Shown: positions 9,626 through 18,028 of the stretch, piece by piece | Numbering within the stretch: position 1 is the first letter of the stretch | Layout: each line of letters begins with the position of its first letter | NCBI GenBank assembly: GCA_029981855.1 | Contig: JARRCS010000001.1 | Span: forward strand, 172,566 to 236,565 | From: Halanaerobiales bacterium | GTDB taxonomy: Bacteria > Bacillota > Halanaerobiia > Halanaerobiales > DTU029 | Length of the DNA stretch: 64,000 bases | Direction: 5' to 3' | Position numbers and translations under genes: made by a program | Notes under the pieces: generated by a model | Seen by the model: the letters and a program-made list of their open reading frames with translations, nothing else | The model's database searches: none | What the model was told of the DNA's origin: nothing

Positions 9626-10261
9626 ATGACAGCTAAAGATCTTGAGCAGATCATGACCATTCTGGCGGAAAAATATCCTGAACCCGAAACAGAGCTAAAT
9701 TTTTCTACTCCTTTTGAACTGCTAGTAGCAACAATTCTTTCCGCTCAATCTACAGATAAACAGGTAAATAAGGTAACGGAGAGACTTTTTAAGAAATATA
9801 ACAAACCGGAGGATTTTGCCAATCTGGAAAGAAGAGAACTGGAAAAGGAAATAAACAGTATAGGTCTCTACCGGAATAAGAGTAAGTATATTATTGAGAC
9901 CAGTAAGATCCTGCTGGATAAATATGGTGGCAGGGTGCCCGCTACCAGAAGGGAACTGACTGAATTGCCTGGGGTAGGCAGAAAAACGGCCAATGTTCTC
10001 CTGGCCTGTGCCTTTGCCAGGAATGCGATCCCCGTTGATACTCATGTCTTCAGGGTGGCAAACCGCCTGGGCCTGGCAAACTCCGACAGGGTTGATCAGG
10101 TTGAAGAAGAGTTAATGAAGGCTGTACCTGAAGATAGCTGGGCTGATATGCATCACTGGTTAATCTTTCACGGCCGCAAAACCTGTAAGGCCCGGAATCC
10201 TGAATGTAATCGTTGTGAACTTAAGGTCTATTGTAAGTACTACCGGGAGAGGAGTAAATAA
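9626..10261 (+). CDS. nth: Endonuclease III
   Basis: About 211 residues. This base-excision-repair glycosylase/AP lyase removes oxidised pyrimidines. The helix-hairpin-helix ELPGVGRKTANVLL is followed by the catalytic Asp in VDTHVFRVANRLGL, and the C-terminal [4Fe-4S] loop has the spacing CKARNPECNRCELKVYC. The start at ATG 9626 has GAAAGGA 7 bases upstream; GTG 9620 is an alternative. The stop overlaps the start of the PHP gene by one base, so the two are translationally coupled. Confidence 0.95.
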   Translation: MTAKDLEQIMTILAEKYPEPETELNFSTPFELLVATILSAQSTDKQVNKVTERLFKKYNKPEDFANLERRELEKEINSIGLYRNKSKYIIETSKILLDKYGGRVPATRRELTELPGVGRKTANVLLACAFARNAIPVDTHVFRVANRLGLANSDRVDQVEEELMKAVPEDSWADMHHWLIFHGRKTCKARNPECNRCELKVYCKYYRERSK

Positions 10262-11169
10262 TGAAATACTTAAAGAGGATAGATCTACACACTCATTCTG
10301 CCTATAGTAGTGACGGCGAATTTAAACCGGCTTCTTTAGTAAGGTTGGCGGGAGATGCTGGTTTGGCGGCAATAGCTCTCACCGACCATAATACAATGGA
10401 AGGGATACCAGAGGCTATTGAGGCGGGTAAGAAATATGGGGTTGAGATTGTCCCGGGAGTAGAGATTGATTCCCAGTACGGGGATTATTCCAGTATTCAT
10501 CTCCTGGGCTATTATTTAGATCCTACTGCTAAAAAACTATTAGATTTTTTGCAGGGAATGAGAGATAGATATTATCAGCAGGCTAAAAAAAGGGTAAGGA
10601 GGCTTCAGGAACTGGGGTTTGAAATCACCTATGAGGAGGTACTGGAGTTTGCCCCTGATATTCCAGTAGGTGTTATCCTGGCTGAGGTTCTTTTAACCAA
10701 TGGTAAGAATAATTATCATCCCGCCCTAAGACCTTATCTTCCCGGGGGTGAGAGGAGTGGTCAGCCCTATTTTAATTTTTATCTGGATTTCTTTACCAGG
10801 GGTAAGATAGCCTATATCCCCTGTGAATATCCCCGGAGTGATGAGGTAATCGATTTAATAACTACTCTCGGCGGTATTCCGGTGTTAGCCCACCCCGGAT
10901 CTGCCTTTGCTGCAGGGAATAGTAAGGATATCCGGGCAATTAAGGAATTAATTGGGGCAGGATTAGCGGGAATTGAGGCCTATAGTACCTACCATGGTCC
11001 TGAGGAGATGGAAGAGTTTGCCCAACTGGCTCAAAAATACAACCTTTTAGTGACGGCCGGGAGTGATTTCCACGGCAAACTAAAACCGAAGATTGCCGTA
11101 GGGGATGTTCCCAATAATAATTATCAATTATTAAGGAAATTAAAGGAAACTGCCGGGTCCCGTTCTTGA
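10261..11169 (+). CDS. PHP-domain phosphoesterase
   Basis: 302 residues. The metal motifs of the PHP superfamily are present: RIDLHTHSAYSSDGE at the N-terminus, ALTDHNTMEG, PGVEID, a central VLAHPGSAF and a C-terminal TAGSDFHG. The layout resembles YciV/RNase AM-type nucleoside 3',5'-bisphosphate phosphatases, but substrate is inferred only. Its ATG shares one base with the nth stop. The last codons overlap the -35 element of the downstream ilvE promoter. Confidence 0.85.
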   Translation: MKYLKRIDLHTHSAYSSDGEFKPASLVRLAGDAGLAAIALTDHNTMEGIPEAIEAGKKYGVEIVPGVEIDSQYGDYSSIHLLGYYLDPTAKKLLDFLQGMRDRYYQQAKKRVRRLQELGFEITYEEVLEFAPDIPVGVILAEVLLTNGKNNYHPALRPYLPGGERSGQPYFNFYLDFFTRGKIAYIPCEYPRSDEVIDLITTLGGIPVLAHPGSAFAAGNSKDIRAIKELIGAGLAGIEAYSTYHGPEEMEEFAQLAQKYNLLVTAGSDFHGKLKPKIAVGDVPNNNYQLLRKLKETAGSRS

Positions 11170-11194
11170 CAAAATCCCAAGATAATTATATAAT
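11166..11194 (+). promoter_or_regulatory. Consensus sigma-A promoter of ilvE
   Basis: TTGACA at 11166-11171 and TATAAT at 11189-11194 with 17 bases between: both hexamers are perfect. The -35 overlaps the stop codon of the PHP gene. Transcription should start about 40 bases before the GTG of ilvE. Confidence 0.85.
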
Positions 11195-11239
11195 ATTTAA
11201 CAATTATAGAAGTCATTTTTAAAAAGGAGGAACGGAGTA

Positions 11240-12142
11240 GTGAGCAGGAAGATCTATTTAAATGGTGAGATAGTCCCCGAAGAAGAGGCTAAGATTTCGG
11301 TTTTTGACCATGGTTATTTATATGGTGACGGTATTTTTGAAGGTATCAGGGCATATAACGGGCGTGTTTTTAAACTTGAGGAGCATATTAAAAGACTCTA
11401 TCAATCGGCGAAAACTATTATGCTGGATATTGGCCTTACCCCCGAGGAGATGCAGGAGGCTATTTTAGAGACAATCAGGGCGAATTTACTGCGGGATGCT
11501 TATATCAGGGTGGTTGTTTCCCGGGGTGTAGGAGATCTCGGGCTTAATCCCTTGAAATGTAAAAAGCCCACCATTGTCATTATTGCCAGTGAAATCGCCC
11601 TCTACGATCAGGAGCTTTATGAAAAGGGCCTCCATGTTATGACCGTACCAACCCGCCGTAATGGGGCTGAGATGGTCAATCCCAGGATTAAATCACTTAA
11701 CTATCTAAATAATATCATGGCCAGAATTGAAGCCAACCTGATCGGTGCACCGGAGGCAATTATGCTTAATAATGAAGGTTATGTTGCCGAGTGTACCGGT
11801 GATAATATCTTCATTATTGAAGGGGATCAGCTGATAACTCCTCCAAAATATGCCGGTATCCTGAAGGGCATTAAGCGGGAAGTGGTGATAGAGATAGGCG
11901 AAACACTGGGCTTGAAGTTGAGAGAAGAGCTCTTTACCCGTTATGACCTTTATAATGCCGATGAATGTTTCCTGACAGGTACTGCTGCCGAAGTAATACC
12001 TGTTGTTAAGATAGATGGACGCGTGATCGGTGACGGTAAACCTGGTGCCTATACCAAAAAGATTATTGAAGAATTCAGGAGATATGCAAACTCCAATGGT
12101 GTTCCCATTTATCCGGAAGAAGACGAAGTCAAGGTCTCATAA
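11240..12142 (+). CDS. ilvE: Branched-chain amino acid aminotransferase
   Basis: 300 residues, class IV PLP aminotransferase. GYLYGDGIFEGIRAYNG at the N-terminus, RIKSLNYLNNIMARIEAN with the PLP-binding lysine, EGYVAECTGDNIF and the C-terminal LTGTAAEVIPVVKIDGR are typical of IlvE, which interconverts Leu/Ile/Val with their 2-oxo acids. The start is GTG behind AAAAAGGAGGAACGGA. It is monocistronic: own perfect promoter and own terminator. A D-amino acid aminotransferase is the main alternative, but the TGTAAEV ending favours IlvE. Confidence 0.9.
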   Translation: MSRKIYLNGEIVPEEEAKISVFDHGYLYGDGIFEGIRAYNGRVFKLEEHIKRLYQSAKTIMLDIGLTPEEMQEAILETIRANLLRDAYIRVVVSRGVGDLGLNPLKCKKPTIVIIASEIALYDQELYEKGLHVMTVPTRRNGAEMVNPRIKSLNYLNNIMARIEANLIGAPEAIMLNNEGYVAECTGDNIFIIEGDQLITPPKYAGILKGIKREVVIEIGETLGLKLREELFTRYDLYNADECFLTGTAAEVIPVVKIDGRVIGDGKPGAYTKKIIEEFRRYANSNGVPIYPEEDEVKVS

Positions 12143-12156
12143 AGAATACGGGCAGG

Positions 12157-12193
12157 GCCTCTGCTTTTATTATCTAAGCAGGGGCATTTTTTC
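12157..12193 (+). terminator. Terminator after ilvE
   Basis: GCCTCTGCTT pairs with AAGCAGGGGC (one G-U), followed by a T run. Confidence 0.8.
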
Positions 12194-12256
12194 TTCTCAT
12201 GATGCAGGAAAAGAGGGATGATTAGCGTATTATTTAAGTAGTAAAGGAGGATGTTT

Positions 12257-12673
12257 ATGAATACTTATCTGACCGGTAGAATATTGTTGGGACGCTTACC
12301 TAAGGGCGGAGATCTTTTAAAAGAGATTACCCGGGTGGTGACCGAAAATGGGATTGAGACAGGAACACTAATGGTCATTGGAGCGGTCTCCAAGGCAAGA
12401 TTTGGTTTTTACGACCAGGAAGGACGGGAATATCATTATAAAGAGGTTGACCGGCACCTGGAGATAGTAAGCTGTAGCGGAAATATTTCTCTGCTGGATA
12501 ATCAACCTATGGTCCATGCCCACATTGTTCTGGCCGATGAAGATGGTAATACCGTTGGCGGGCATCTGGCCGAAGGAACGGTTATCTTTGCCGGAGAGGC
12601 CTATATCCGGGAACTGAAGGGGGAGAAGCTGGTGCGCTCTTATGATAAGCCTACGGGGTTAAGCCTGTGGTAA
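12257..12673 (+). CDS. PCC/DUF296-domain protein
   Basis: About 138 residues, a single PCC (plants-and-prokaryotes-conserved, DUF296) domain: GRILLGRLPKGGDLLKEI, then the glycine-rich LMVIGAVSKARFGFYD, the histidine segment MVHAHIVLADEDGNTVGGHL and TVIFAGEAYIREL. The conserved histidines may bind a metal. Such proteins are trimeric and their bacterial role is not established. The start at ATG 12257 lies 6 bases after AAAGGAGG; ATG 12251 directly abuts the ribosome site. The gene lies 19 bases before the PhoH-like gene, so probably the same transcript. Confidence 0.85.
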   Translation: MNTYLTGRILLGRLPKGGDLLKEITRVVTENGIETGTLMVIGAVSKARFGFYDQEGREYHYKEVDRHLEIVSCSGNISLLDNQPMVHAHIVLADEDGNTVGGHLAEGTVIFAGEAYIRELKGEKLVRSYDKPTGLSLW

Positions 12674-12692
12674 ACCGGGGAGGAGTTTTAAG

Positions 12693-14006
12693 ATGAAAAA
12701 AATCTTCGTGGTCGATACTAATGTCCTTTTAACAGAGCCCAGGGCCATTTTTTCCTTTGATGAACATGAGGTAGTCCTGCCTCTGGCTGTTGTGGAGGAG
12801 ATCGATGACCAAAAGGCAAGAAATAATTCCATTGGCTATAATGCCAGGGAGACATCCCGGATACTGGATGGATTAAGGACAAGGGGAAAGTTAAATGAAG
12901 GTATTGAACTGGATAATGGAGGCAGACTGAGGATAGCTATTGATGGCAAGGATCTTATTCTTCCCAGAGGTTTAAGCTCCACCAAGATGGATAACAGGAT
13001 TATCTCAACCGCAATCCATCTACAGAAGGATAACCCTGATCGGGAAGTTATTCTGGTATCAAATGATATTAATCTCAGGCTAATCGCTGATACCTTTGGT
13101 TTGCAGGCAGAAGAATACCGCTCCAACAGGTTATCCGATGATGAAATCTATTCGGGAACCCATGAAATTGATGTAACCGCTGATGTTATCGATGCTTTTT
13201 TCCGGGATAAGGGGATAAAACCGGAACAGCTGAATAGTGATGAGATCCGTTTATATCCCCAGGAGATGATTCAGCTAACGGCAGTAGACCAGCAGGGGAG
13301 GACAGCTCTGGGCAGGTTTGACGGTGAACAAATAGTTCCCCTGAGGTTTACGAAAAAGGCCCCCTGGGGGATTAAACCCAGAAATAGAGAGCAGTTGTTT
13401 GCCCTGGAGTTATTATTAGATGACGAGATTAAATTAGTTTCTCTGGTCGGTAAGGCGGGAACAGGTAAAACCCTGCTGGCCTTAGCGGCAGGATTAACCA
13501 AGGTTACCGAAGAGGAGGTTTATAAGCGCCTTTTGGTAGCGCGCCCGGTGGTACCGCTGGGTAATGATATCGGCTTTTTACCGGGTACCAAGGAGGATAA
13601 GCTTCAGCCCTGGATGCAGCCTATCTTCGATAACCTGGATTTTATCTTGCATCAGAGTAGGGGGTCGAGTGTGTCTTTTGATTATCTGGTAGAAAAGGAC
13701 TTAATTCAAATAGAGGCCTTAACCTATATCAGGGGCAGGTCCGTACCTGAACAGTATATAATAATCGATGAGGCCCAGAATCTTTCGGTTCACGAAATTA
13801 AGACTATTATTACCAGGGCGGGTAAGAATACCAAGATCGTTCTGACAGGTGATCCTTACCAGATAGATAATCCCTACCTGGATCTCCATACAAATGGATT
13901 AACCCATCTGGCCCATCGCTTTCATCAGGAAAAGATTGCCGGCCATATCACTCTTGTCAAGGGAGAGAGGTCTAAGCTGGCAGAGATAGCAAGTAAACTT
14001 TTATAA
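12693..14006 (+). CDS. PhoH2-type protein: PIN domain fused to PhoH ATPase
   Basis: 437 residues. N-terminal PIN nuclease domain (FVVDTNVLLTEP, VEEIDDQK, later VSNDINLRLIAD giving the acidic centre) followed from about residue 230 by a PhoH ATPase with Walker A GKAGTGKT, VARPVVPLGNDIGFLPGT and Walker B YIIIDEAQNL. PhoH2 proteins of other bacteria act as ATP-dependent RNA helicase/nucleases; this is family knowledge. The start ATG follows GGGGAGGAG. It is closed by a bidirectional terminator shared with the convergent MerR gene. Confidence 0.9.
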   Translation: MKKIFVVDTNVLLTEPRAIFSFDEHEVVLPLAVVEEIDDQKARNNSIGYNARETSRILDGLRTRGKLNEGIELDNGGRLRIAIDGKDLILPRGLSSTKMDNRIISTAIHLQKDNPDREVILVSNDINLRLIADTFGLQAEEYRSNRLSDDEIYSGTHEIDVTADVIDAFFRDKGIKPEQLNSDEIRLYPQEMIQLTAVDQQGRTALGRFDGEQIVPLRFTKKAPWGIKPRNREQLFALELLLDDEIKLVSLVGKAGTGKTLLALAAGLTKVTEEEVYKRLLVARPVVPLGNDIGFLPGTKEDKLQPWMQPIFDNLDFILHQSRGSSVSFDYLVEKDLIQIEALTYIRGRSVPEQYIIIDEAQNLSVHEIKTIITRAGKNTKIVLTGDPYQIDNPYLDLHTNGLTHLAHRFHQEKIAGHITLVKGERSKLAEIASKLL

Positions 14007-14013
14007 ATAAACC

Positions 14014-14048
14014 GGCTCCCTGTTGATATTTTCAGGGAGCCCTTTAAT
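14014..14048. terminator. Bidirectional terminator between PhoH2 and MerR genes
   Basis: GGCTCCCTG pairs with CAGGGAGCC. T-rich sequence follows on the plus strand and, read from the other side, after the MerR gene as well. Confidence 0.8.
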
Positions 14049-14578
14049 TAGTCATTATTCTTTTTACCCCACGGTAATAGCCTCTGCAGGAGATTATTAT
14101 TGGTTTCCTTTTTCTCATCAAGGCGCTTCCTAATCTCTTTAATTAGATCCCTGTCTCTCCGTTCTGAGGTTATATTTAAGAGCTTTATCGCCTGCAGGTA
14201 CTCAGCCTTTAGATTCTTCTGCCCCTTCTTTAGTTCTTCAATTCCATCTTCAACCCCATCTAGTTTATCGATCAGAATAGAAACCAGTGAACTAATTCTG
14301 TTATCTGTTTCCCCTACCAGAGTAGCAGCAATATCCTGTTTACTCTCCTCCAGGTTTAAGATCTCTCTTACCTGTTTTATCGAAAAATTTTGGTCATATA
14401 AATACCCCTTTATTTTCTCCAGATAGGCTATATGTTCTTCTGAATATTGTCTGTACCCTTTCTCATTACGGGGGATTTTGATAAAATTACCAAGTTCTGA
14501 TTCCCAGTACCTTAAAGTAGATGGGGCTACATTTAGCAACTTGGCAGCTTCTGAGGTGGTATAACTTTTCTTATCCAT
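14048..14578 (-). CDS. MerR-family transcriptional regulator
   Basis: 176 residues. The winged helix-turn-helix is at residues 5-72 (YTTSEAAKLLNVAPSTLRYW, then GYRQYSEEHIAYLEKI and NFSIKQVREIL). The rest is a charged, coiled-coil-rich tail (VEDGIEELKKGQKNLKAEYL) rather than a ligand pocket, as in RacA-like or structural MerR proteins. Target is unknown. It is transcribed away from the SpoIID-like gene with 230 bases between. Confidence 0.85.
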   Translation of the reverse strand: MDKKSYTTSEAAKLLNVAPSTLRYWESELGNFIKIPRNEKGYRQYSEEHIAYLEKIKGYLYDQNFSIKQVREILNLEESKQDIAATLVGETDNRISSLVSILIDKLDGVEDGIEELKKGQKNLKAEYLQAIKLLNITSERRDRDLIKEIRKRLDEKKETNNNLLQRLLPWGKKNND

Positions 14579-14809
14579 ACTTTAAACCTCCCTTTTTTAT
14601 TAGCCTCAACCCTTAGCTTTAAACTCTGAATTCTCTTAATTAATTCTGGATAAATTATGAAATTCCTGCAACATTTTGAAAAAAATATCTTTAACCATAA
14701 AATAACATAATTTCTTACGCTTTTAGGAAAAGGATTAAAGGCGCGTTTCTAGAAATAAATATATATACGTCAATAAATTTATTCTAAATTTAGGAAAGGA
14801 ATTTACATA

Positions 14810-16939
14810 ATGAGAAAAGTATACATATATTTGATTGTAATGGGGATTTTTGTCAGTATAATTGTCTCCTTTGGATATAATTACTATATAATCCGGGCTG
14901 GAGCAGGGGCTGATCAGGTAGAGGATAAAGAGGTTGTTAATATTGATTCATTATTAGCCGCCGGCAAAAAGGCCTATTATAGCGGGGAGATAGAGGAGGC
15001 CAAAGAGAAATACTCCAGGGCACTTGTAGAGCAGCCTGGGGATATCAGGGCCCTAAAGAATCTATTCTTTATTACCCAGGAGGGCGGGGAGCTGAAGGAG
15101 GCACTTAAGTATAATCAACAGCTGGTGGAATTAGAACCGGAAAACCTACTCTGGAGATATGAGCAGGGTTTAATTCTTTTTCAACTGGGGAGGTACAAAG
15201 AGTCCCAAGAGGTTTTAACAGGGGTTTATCAGGAGGTTCTGGAATTAAAGGAAAACGATCAGAAATCGATACCCCTGTCAGAAAAGAGGGAGGCCCTTCT
15301 CTATTATTATCTAGGTCAGGCTGCAGAAAAATTAAAACAAACTAAGGAAGCAGAATTCTTTTATCAGCTGGGGAAGTATACACTACCCCACTTGACTCTT
15401 AATTATACTGCCCTGGCCAGACTCTATAAAAAGCAGGATAGAATCGAAGATGCCATAACAGCCTACAGGAATGCCCTGGGAAGGGATCCCAGCCTTTCTG
15501 TTATCTATCCCGAGCTGGCCCTCAGCTATGAGGATCTAGGGGAAGATAAGGCTGCTTATTACTACTGGAATAAAAGTCTTGCTACCGGAAACAGGGTTAA
15601 ACTGGCTAAAGAGAGGCTGGCAAGCCTCAAGAGGAAACATCCCGAGTACATAGAAGAGGCCAGGGAGGAGAAAGAAAGGGCCAGGGAGAAAATTAACTGG
15701 GTTAAGGTAACACCCGTTGCTGATAGTGATAAAATACCCGAGGTCAGGGTCGGTTTGATCGATAATACCAGTTCAATCAACTTTCAGGCCGGGGGCCCCT
15801 TTGAGGTTATTGAGAAGAATGTTGGTAAAAAGGTTCTTACAGGCGGTAAAGAGGAGTGGATGATTAAAAGAACGGGAGAGGGTTATAGTTTTTATCAAGA
15901 TGAGCAGCTGGTTAAGACGATTTTCTCAGATAACCCTTTAATCTTAAGACTAACCGATAATACCCGCACCTTTGTTCTCTACGATATCTCCTTCGGACAG
16001 GGTTATTTCTGGGCAGGTAATGAGGATAGACAGTACCGCGGTGAACTTGAACTTTATCCAGTTGGTAGTAGCCGCTTTAATGTTATTAATATAATTAATC
16101 TGGAGGAATATCTCTTTTCGGTGGTACCGGCAGAGATGCCGGCCTGGTGGCCTGAGGAGGCCCTTAAGGCCCAGACCATTGCTGCTAGAAGCTATGCCCT
16201 TGCCCACTTGGGTAGACACAGCCAGGAGGGATATGACCTGTGTTCTACGGTTCACTGTGCGGTCTATAAAGGGGTGGTCAGTGAAAACAACCGGACAAAC
16301 CGGGCAGTTCTGGCTACCCTCGGAGAGGTGGGGTATTATCAGGATAGGGTAATTGATGCAGTCTTCAGCAGTAATAGCGGGGGTTATTCGGAAAGCAGCG
16401 CAGATGTCTGGGGAAACAGCTTTCCCTATCTCAGCGGGGCTAATAATATGCTCGGTCAGGATTTCAATTTCCCCCTGGAGCCCTACCAGTTAAAGGAATG
16501 GCTAATAGATGAACCCGCCTCTTATTCTTATAATCCTAGATATGCAGGATATAACAAGTACCGCTGGATTAAGGTGCTTTCCTCCGAATATTTTATTAAT
16601 AAATATAACTTGAAGGAGTTGAAGAACATAATCCCGGTAGGCCGAAGTAAGGGCGGTAGTGTTGAAAGGGTCATCATTCAGGGAAAGGAGAAGGAAGTGA
16701 TCATTGAAAGGGACAGGGTCAGGAGCGGACTGGGTGGATTGAGGAGCAACCGGTTTGTCCTGGATAAGCTCTATAATTTAAGTGGTGCCATCTCTCAGGT
16801 TATCTTTTATGGCAGCGGCTGGGGCCATAATGTAGGTATGGACCAGACCGGAGCAGCGGGGATGGCTGAGGAGGGTTTTACCTACCGGGAGATAATCAAG
16901 CATTTTTATAAAGGAGCCACCATTAAAAAGGCTTATTAA
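14810..16939 (+). CDS. TPR repeats fused to SpoIID/LytB domain, probable cell-wall enzyme
   Basis: 709 residues. An N-terminal membrane anchor (residues 4-27) is followed by TPR repeats (about 46-285) and then a SpoIID/LytB domain (about 400-705) with YLFSVVPAEMPAWWPEEALK, AQTIAARSYAL, FSSNSGGYSESSADVWG and GWGHNVGMDQTGAAGMAEEG. SpoIID proteins are lytic transglycosylases acting on peptide-stripped glycan. A TPR fusion suggests a scaffolded surface complex. The start ATG follows AGGAAAGGA. A sporulation role is not implied, because SpoIID domains also occur in non-sporulating anaerobes. Confidence 0.87.
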   Translation: MRKVYIYLIVMGIFVSIIVSFGYNYYIIRAGAGADQVEDKEVVNIDSLLAAGKKAYYSGEIEEAKEKYSRALVEQPGDIRALKNLFFITQEGGELKEALKYNQQLVELEPENLLWRYEQGLILFQLGRYKESQEVLTGVYQEVLELKENDQKSIPLSEKREALLYYYLGQAAEKLKQTKEAEFFYQLGKYTLPHLTLNYTALARLYKKQDRIEDAITAYRNALGRDPSLSVIYPELALSYEDLGEDKAAYYYWNKSLATGNRVKLAKERLASLKRKHPEYIEEAREEKERAREKINWVKVTPVADSDKIPEVRVGLIDNTSSINFQAGGPFEVIEKNVGKKVLTGGKEEWMIKRTGEGYSFYQDEQLVKTIFSDNPLILRLTDNTRTFVLYDISFGQGYFWAGNEDRQYRGELELYPVGSSRFNVINIINLEEYLFSVVPAEMPAWWPEEALKAQTIAARSYALAHLGRHSQEGYDLCSTVHCAVYKGVVSENNRTNRAVLATLGEVGYYQDRVIDAVFSSNSGGYSESSADVWGNSFPYLSGANNMLGQDFNFPLEPYQLKEWLIDEPASYSYNPRYAGYNKYRWIKVLSSEYFINKYNLKELKNIIPVGRSKGGSVERVIIQGKEKEVIIERDRVRSGLGGLRSNRFVLDKLYNLSGAISQVIFYGSGWGHNVGMDQTGAAGMAEEGFTYREIIKHFYKGATIKKAY

Positions 16940-17050
16940 ATCTAATTTCTCATTTCATTTCGCTAAGACTCCTTAACAAAAAAACCTCAAATATTACTCG
17001 AAATACTTTTTTGCTGCATTTTGAAAAAAGGATAATGTCCGACGAAACAC

Positions 17051-17079
17051 TTGCATTTTTTTCGAAGATAGGTTATAAT
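17051..17079 (+). promoter_or_regulatory. Promoter of the FMN riboswitch-ribU transcript
   Basis: TTGCAT at 17051-17056 and TATAAT at 17074-17079, 17 bases apart; transcription would begin about 25 bases before the riboswitch. The -10 region continues TATAATATTCAATAA, a string also present in two of the dispersed repeats (near 23811 and 48128). Confidence 0.75.
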
Positions 17080-17112
17080 ATTCAATAAGAAAAATCACAT
17101 AGTTACCTAAAA

Positions 17113-17230
17113 TATCTTCAGGGCATGGTGAGGAGGAAACTCCAATTCCAGACCGGTGGTTAAAGTCCACGAGCTCAGGCTGAACTGGTGAAATTCCAGT
17201 ACCGACGGTATAGTCCGGATGGGAGAAGAT
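17113..17230 (+). promoter_or_regulatory. FMN riboswitch (RFN element)
   Basis: All conserved blocks of the RFN element are visible in order: ATCTTCAGGGCA, GACCGGTGGTTAAAGTCCACGA, GGTGAAATTCCAGTACCGAC, GGTATAGTCCGGATGGGAGAAGAT; the first and last blocks pair as P1. It lies upstream of the riboflavin transporter gene and is followed by a terminator, so FMN should switch transcription off. Confidence 0.97.
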
Positions 17231-17242
17231 TTTATTTATTTG

Positions 17243-17270
17243 CCCTGGATTTTCCGGGGTTTTTTCTTTT
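17243..17270 (+). terminator. Riboswitch-controlled terminator
   Basis: CCCTGG pairs with CCGGGG (one U-G) across ATTTT, followed directly by TTTTTTCTTTT, 13 bases after the riboswitch. The likely expression platform. Confidence 0.75.
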
Positions 17271-17299
17271 GCTCCTGTAGATATCTTTACGGTAACAAG

Positions 17300-17331
17300 C
17301 GGCCACAGTTTAAGGTTTTTAACTGTGGCCG
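17300..17331 (+). other. Perfect 11-bp hairpin in the ribU leader
   Basis: CGGCCACAGTT and AACTGTGGCCG form a perfect stem with a 10-base loop, ending 14 bases before the ribU ribosome site. It is followed by GGGGAAAAAAG and not by a T run, so it is not a terminator for ribU. It may stabilise the mRNA or insulate the ribosome site. Confidence 0.7.
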
Positions 17332-17359
17332 GGGAAAAAAGATATAAGGAGTGAAAAAA

Positions 17360-17917
17360 GTGAACGCTAAAAAAATCACAAACATTGGTGTATTAATGGC
17401 TCTGTCTCTGGTAATGATGATCCTGGTTAAATTTCCTATTATACCTACTATGCCTTTCTTACTCTATGAACCGGGTGATGTCCCTATTTTAATTATTAGT
17501 TTCCTTTACGGGCCTCTTCCTGCACTGGTATCAACGCTGTTTCTGTCAATTTTAATGGCAGTAATTACCGGTCTGGGAGGACCCTACGGGGCTTTAATGC
17601 ACTTTCTGGCGACAGGAGCCTTCGTCGGAGTTGCAGGATATATCTACCGGATAAAACATACCAAAAAGGGGGCTATAACCGGTTTAATTAGTGGCTCATT
17701 AGCAATGACGGCAATTATGATTCCTGCCAATTTGATTGTAACCCCGATCTATCTAGGGGCATCCTACCAGCAGGTTATAAAATTATTAATACCGGGTATT
17801 ATCCCCTTTAATCTAAGTAAATCCCTTATCAATTCTACTTTAACATTCCTGGTTTATAAGAAACTTGCTAATTTCTTAAGAGAGAAGGGATTGATAAAAT
17901 CCCCGGAAGCCATTTAA
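17360..17917 (+). CDS. ribU: Riboflavin ECF transporter substrate-binding subunit RibU
   Basis: About 185 residues with six hydrophobic helices (MALSLVMMILVKFPI onward). YEPGDVPILIISFLYGPLPA is characteristic of RibU S-components, which bind riboflavin at the membrane and use shared EcfAA'T modules that are not in this window. The start at GTG 17360 is 8 bases after TAAGGAG; GTG 17351 overlaps the ribosome site. The upstream FMN riboswitch confirms the substrate. Confidence 0.93.
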   Translation: MNAKKITNIGVLMALSLVMMILVKFPIIPTMPFLLYEPGDVPILIISFLYGPLPALVSTLFLSILMAVITGLGGPYGALMHFLATGAFVGVAGYIYRIKHTKKGAITGLISGSLAMTAIMIPANLIVTPIYLGASYQQVIKLLIPGIIPFNLSKSLINSTLTFLVYKKLANFLREKGLIKSPEAI

Positions 17918-17935
17918 AAAGATAATATTTCTCTG

Positions 17936-17961
17936 GCCCAGGTTAAAGCCTGGGCTTTTTT
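17936..17961 (+). terminator. Terminator after ribU
   Basis: GCCCAGG and CCTGGGC pair across TTAAAG, followed by TTTTTT. Confidence 0.88.
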
Positions 17962-18028
17962 CATGCATAGATTATGAGAAAATGGAAAAAATACATATAA
18001 ATTCATCTATCGTTCAGGGGGATTAATT

